Source: RGIG2041 sp045546315
GTDB taxonomy: Bacteria; Bacillota; Clostridia; UBA1381; UMGS1253
Assembly: GCA_045546315.1 (NCBI GenBank)
Contig: JAZQCN010000139.1
Span: 1 to 34,053 of the forward strand
Direction of reading: 5' to 3'
DNA length: 34,053 nt
Made by a program: the position numbers and the translations under genes. Position 1 is the first letter of the stretch, and the number at the start of each line of letters is the position of its first letter. The notes beneath the pieces were generated by a model. The model searched no databases and had not been told where the DNA came from. It saw nothing but the letters and a program-made list of their open reading frames with translations. Positions 31,145 through 34,053 of the stretch are shown here, one piece after another.

Positions 31145-34053
31145 TTATTCTACTGTTACCGGAACACTTGCATTGATTGTTCTGCCATTTTCCGTATACT
31201 CAATTTTAATCACGGCAGAGCCTGCCTTTAAAAGCGTTACCTTACCGCTTTCATCTACGCTTGCAACCGCCGGCTTTGTGCTGGTAAACTTGGCATTTGC
31301 CACATCAATTGCTACCTCGATGCCCTTTGCGTTTATACCTTTAACGCGAAGCTGCGCGGTGCTGCCTGCCAGCATATTAATCGAGCTTGCGTAGAAATAG
31401 CTCATCCACGCATTTTGGTCATCGGCTTCCATTTGCGCACTGTCATAGAAGCGCACCTCGGAAATACCTGCCCAGGTGGAGTTCGACGACATCGTACACG
31501 TCAGGCGAACAAAGCGCGCCTGCACACCGCCGAGCGCAAACACAGCGTGGTCCACGCCGAGCGGCGTTTCTGCCGTTGTAACCTTCGTGAAGTTTACGCC
31601 GTCAACGGAAGTCTCAACATCGTACTTGTAGCTACGGCTCATCGCCTTATAGCCGGAAAGTGCGAACGAATGCAGCGTTTGTACCTCACCAAAATCATAG
31701 CAAATCCAGCTGCCGATGCCGTCCGCCGACCAACGGTTTACGGTTTCTTCACTGATTACACCGTCATAGGTACCGGTCATCGGGTACTTTTCCTCAGACC
31801 ATTCAATCGAGCTGGTTGCGCTCTGAATGGTTAAATACGACTGATACGACGGAAGTGCATCGCCACCCTCAACCTTTACGTCCAGCTTCTTTGCGATCTC
31901 AGCCGAGCCCGTGCCTTGCACGCCCTCGAACAGATTTTCCACGAAGTTAAAGGTATAGGTCTTGCCGTCAATCGTAACGGTTGCAGGACTGCCCTGCGTT
32001 ACAACAGCCTCCTTATCGGAGATTACCGAAATTGTCGGCGCTGCAGCACCCTTGGCAATCTGAACATTGTAGTTATAAATCTCACTATCGAAGAATTTAA
32101 TCTCCTGACCGTCTGCCTGCACACGGATGTCTAACAAATCAATGATTTTGTTAATCTTATCTGCGTCGTAGGTTACCGGCTCGTCTGTGATGAGAATAAG
32201 ACCTCTATCATCCCAGAACACCTGCTTGCCGAGCGCTTCCACGAGTGCGCGGAGCGGAATGAGCGTTCTCCCGCCGATTTCCTGCGCCGGCACATCAAGC
32301 GTTACGGCGTTGCCGTCTACAATCATTTGGTCGCTTCCAAGCTGCAATGTGATATACTTTGCTTCTGTTGTGATGCCGACGGTCTGCGTCGCATCGTCCC
32401 AGCTGACCGCAGCGCCGATATTTTCGGAGATAAAGCGCACCGGCACAAGCGTTCTGCCGTTTTGTACAAGCGGCTTAATGTCTAAATTATTGGTGTCCAC
32501 ATAAGTCTTTTTACCCATTGCATACGCATTCGGGTTATCTACCTTGAGTGCAACCACACCGGTCAGTGTCTGACTTGTGGTTTTTGAACCGCTGCCGTTT
32601 GCGCTCCAATTTTCGAGCTTTACAACCGGCTGCACAGCCGGTATGCCCTCACCTTCAGCGAGCGGCACAAATTCCACGGTTAAATCCAATGTTTTCTGAT
32701 TTGTAATATGGATAAAGAGCTTGTGTTCTTCAATATTCGGCTGAATTTCCGGGTCCGGAGAGGTCGGCAGCGGCTCTGCCGCCATAATACCGAATTTAGC
32801 ATCCGCAGGGCCCTGCGTGATGCGTACAAGCATTCTGTCGCCGTCCATTTCCAGAAGTGCACTCTTGCCGTCCGGCGCAAGCGTGATTTCTGCCTTCGTA
32901 TTTGCAAACCAGTAAAACTCGCTTTCTGCTTTTGCTGTGATTTCATCCTGAATCACAAGCACATCGCGGTTACCCGTCAGCATAATGCCGCGCTTTGCAG
33001 TATCAAAGTCTTTATTGGTCTCGGTCATATTGATAATGCCATATGCGGTATTTTCACCACTCTCGTAGCGTTCAAGCTCCGCGTAGTACTGATAGTACAT
33101 ATCCGGCATATCCTGCTCGGGATTTGCAATGATGGTGTTATTTGCCTCCGCGCGTGTGTGGTAGTACTGATAGTGACCGTTTTTCTCAGTCTTGGTGTGG
33201 TATTCAGGCCAGGAATATACGCTGCCCGGAATTTTTTTGTCCGATGGCTCTCTGCCGTACATATGTACCCAGCGCTTACCCGCCCAATCGAGCACGAATC
33301 CACCGGCATCAAGCGCCGAATGCGCTGCTGTTGCATCGCCTGCGTGCGCCATAACAATAAGCGCATCCAAATCCTCAAAGGAGGAGCGCATCGAAATACC
33401 GTTTGCACCGTACTGCTCATTCGACTTATAGAATTTATCGAGCGGCAATGTACCGCCTGCGACATTGTCCGGATCATACCACAGAAGCGACAGCACTGCA
33501 TCTTTGCCCTCCGTCACTACCGCAGAATTCGTATCCTCTAAGTTTTGTGCATACCAGGCGTACTGCGGTTTATCATATTTATTCGCAAACCAGTACATAA
33601 TCGGCGAACACACAATCTCGCTTGCAGCATCGCCATAGTTAAATGACCCTGTGATGCCGTTATAATAAATCGGGAAATCGCTTGTCTTGTCTAAACCGCG
33701 CACATCCTTAAAATCCAGTCTTGCCGGCAGAGTCTTCCCCGGCTCAAGCGCGGAATCGAGCGCCGCCATTGCCTTGACCTGATGGCGCACGCCGTAGTCC
33801 CAGTAATTCAGCGGCTCAGCATATGCACCGTCTGCCGAAATTTCCTGGAAGGAGTACGGAAGACCGATTGCCGCCTTATCCAAAACATAATCTGCAATCT
33901 CCGGCAGCTCATCTGCAAAGGCAATTGCCGCAACGACATTTGAGCCGTTACATACATTATTCCAGTTGTTTCTGCCCATCATCCAGGTTGTACCGACACC
34001 TAAGCCTTCATAGAATAAAACCGACTCATTAAAGCCCTTGTCGCGTATCCAGC
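31145..34053 (-). CDS. Heparinase II/III-like polysaccharide lyase with stalk, discoidin and Ig-like modules (partial)
   Basis: At least 969 residues; the frame stays open to the window edge, so the N-terminus and any signal peptide lie outside, and the ATG near 33982 is internal. Order of parts (numbered from 33982): helical toroid end (NNWNNVCNGSNVVAA, about 1-190); heparinase II/III beta domain (about 190-430; GISMRSSFEDLDALIVMAHAG, LDAGGFVLDWAGKRW, YHTRAEANNTIIANP); two copper-amine-oxidase-like stalk modules (about 490-600; NGRTLVPVRFISENIGAAV and GGRTLIPLRALVEALG); a linker domain; an F5/8 discoidin-type carbohydrate-binding domain (about 725-865; WSADGIGSWICYDFGEVQ, FVRLTC); and a bacterial Ig-like Big_2 domain at the end. 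It should cleave uronic-acid polysaccharides such as glycosaminoglycans or alginate outside the cell; the exact substrate is unknown. Confidence 0.85.
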   Translation of the reverse strand, partial: WIRDKGFNESVLFYEGLGVGTTWMMGRNNWNNVCNGSNVVAAIAFADELPEIADYVLDKAAIGLPYSFQEISADGAYAEPLNYWDYGVRHQVKAMAALDSALEPGKTLPARLDFKDVRGLDKTSDFPIYYNGITGSFNYGDAASEIVCSPIMYWFANKYDKPQYAWYAQNLEDTNSAVVTEGKDAVLSLLWYDPDNVAGGTLPLDKFYKSNEQYGANGISMRSSFEDLDALIVMAHAGDATAAHSALDAGGFVLDWAGKRWVHMYGREPSDKKIPGSVYSWPEYHTKTEKNGHYQYYHTRAEANNTIIANPEQDMPDMYYQYYAELERYESGENTAYGIINMTETNKDFDTAKRGIMLTGNRDVLVIQDEITAKAESEFYWFANTKAEITLAPDGKSALLEMDGDRMLVRITQGPADAKFGIMAAEPLPTSPDPEIQPNIEEHKLFIHITNQKTLDLTVEFVPLAEGEGIPAVQPVVKLENWSANGSGSKTTSQTLTGVVALKVDNPNAYAMGKKTYVDTNNLDIKPLVQNGRTLVPVRFISENIGAAVSWDDATQTVGITTEAKYITLQLGSDQMIVDGNAVTLDVPAQEIGGRTLIPLRALVEALGKQVFWDDRGLILITDEPVTYDADKINKIIDLLDIRVQADGQEIKFFDSEIYNYNVQIAKGAAAPTISVISDKEAVVTQGSPATVTIDGKTYTFNFVENLFEGVQGTGSAEIAKKLDVKVEGGDALPSYQSYLTIQSATSSIEWSEEKYPMTGTYDGVISEETVNRWSADGIGSWICYDFGEVQTLHSFALSGYKAMSRSYKYDVETSVDGVNFTKVTTAETPLGVDHAVFALGGVQARFVRLTCTMSSNSTWAGISEVRFYDSAQMEADDQNAWMSYFYASSINMLAGSTAQLRVKGINAKGIEVAIDVANAKFTSTKPAVASVDESGKVTLLKAGSAVIKIEYTENGRTINASVPVTVE

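Noticed and set aside
32708..33541. A 277-codon plus-strand frame
   Set aside because: It lies opposite the heparinase-like gene, has no ribosome binding site and no family resemblance; shadow frame.

Overview
The window looks like chromosomal DNA from an uncultured gut-type Clostridia bacterium (Bacillota, probably Oscillospirales-like). The reasons are: an AbrB-type regulator with a C-terminal Cys motif, a single-chain (alpha2) glycyl-tRNA synthetase, separate secD and secF, a BspA-type leucine-rich-repeat surface protein, copper-amine-oxidase-like stalk domains, strong AGGAGG-type ribosome binding sites, and many sigma-A-like promoters with 17-base spacers. The assignment is inference from gene content; no 16S gene is present. 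The DNA almost certainly comes from a metagenome sequenced on an MGI/BGI DNBSEQ instrument, because a complete 84-base library adapter sits inside the first gene.

Layout. 1-1273: C-terminal part of L-fucose isomerase, broken only by the adapter artefact. 1391-2536: M20D amidohydrolase. 2540-2696: terminator and a 77-base palindromic element. 2725-4325 (minus): DUF3048 lipoprotein and a small exported protein. 4490-4954: tRNA-Arg(CCT), a decayed 5' copy of it, and an unusual array of four direct plus four inverted GAAATA boxes alternating with small hairpins. 5110-6396: GNAT-like acyltransferase followed by a 17-codon stub of an uncharacterised gene whose intact paralogue is at 12364. 6514-11275 (minus): probable operon of M20D amidohydrolase, alkaline-phosphatase-superfamily protein, CapA-like metallophosphatase, a doubly broken amidohydrolase and a PepT-like peptidase. 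It is divergent from an AraC regulator (11390) across a perfect 22-base palindrome.

12364-14097: uncharacterised 577-residue probable glycosidase-like protein with a consensus promoter and an overlapping inverted repeat. 14154-14229: tRNA-Pro(GGG). 14421-16336: AraC regulator and CE15-like esterase. 16381-19524 (minus): yebC, BspA-like LRR protein, abrB-type regulator. 19837-23482: glyS, secD, secF. 23857-25917: EF-G-2-like GTPase. 26108-27217: MsmX/UgpC-type sugar ABC ATPase. 27281-28648 (minus): sodium-dependent transporter. 28737-30119 (minus): GH39-like clan A glycosidase. 30223-30348: a second palindromic element family. 30453-31013 (minus): small membrane protein. 31145-34053 (minus): large exported heparinase II/III-like lyase, cut by the window edge.

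Together the genes suggest an organism that takes apart host or plant glycans outside the cell (heparinase-like lyase) and finishes oligosaccharides in the cytoplasm (fucose isomerase, GH39-like enzyme, CE15-like esterase and the 577-residue protein, all without signal peptides). It also appears to hydrolyse N-acyl amino acids or peptides with several M20 enzymes. The housekeeping block (glyS-secDF, yebC, EF-G-like) is ordinary. The most distinctive observations are the adapter insertion, the GAAATA box array beside tRNA-Arg, the AraC-controlled amidohydrolase/phosphatase/CapA operon with a decaying member, and the uncharacterised 577-residue family that survives as a stub next to an acyltransferase.
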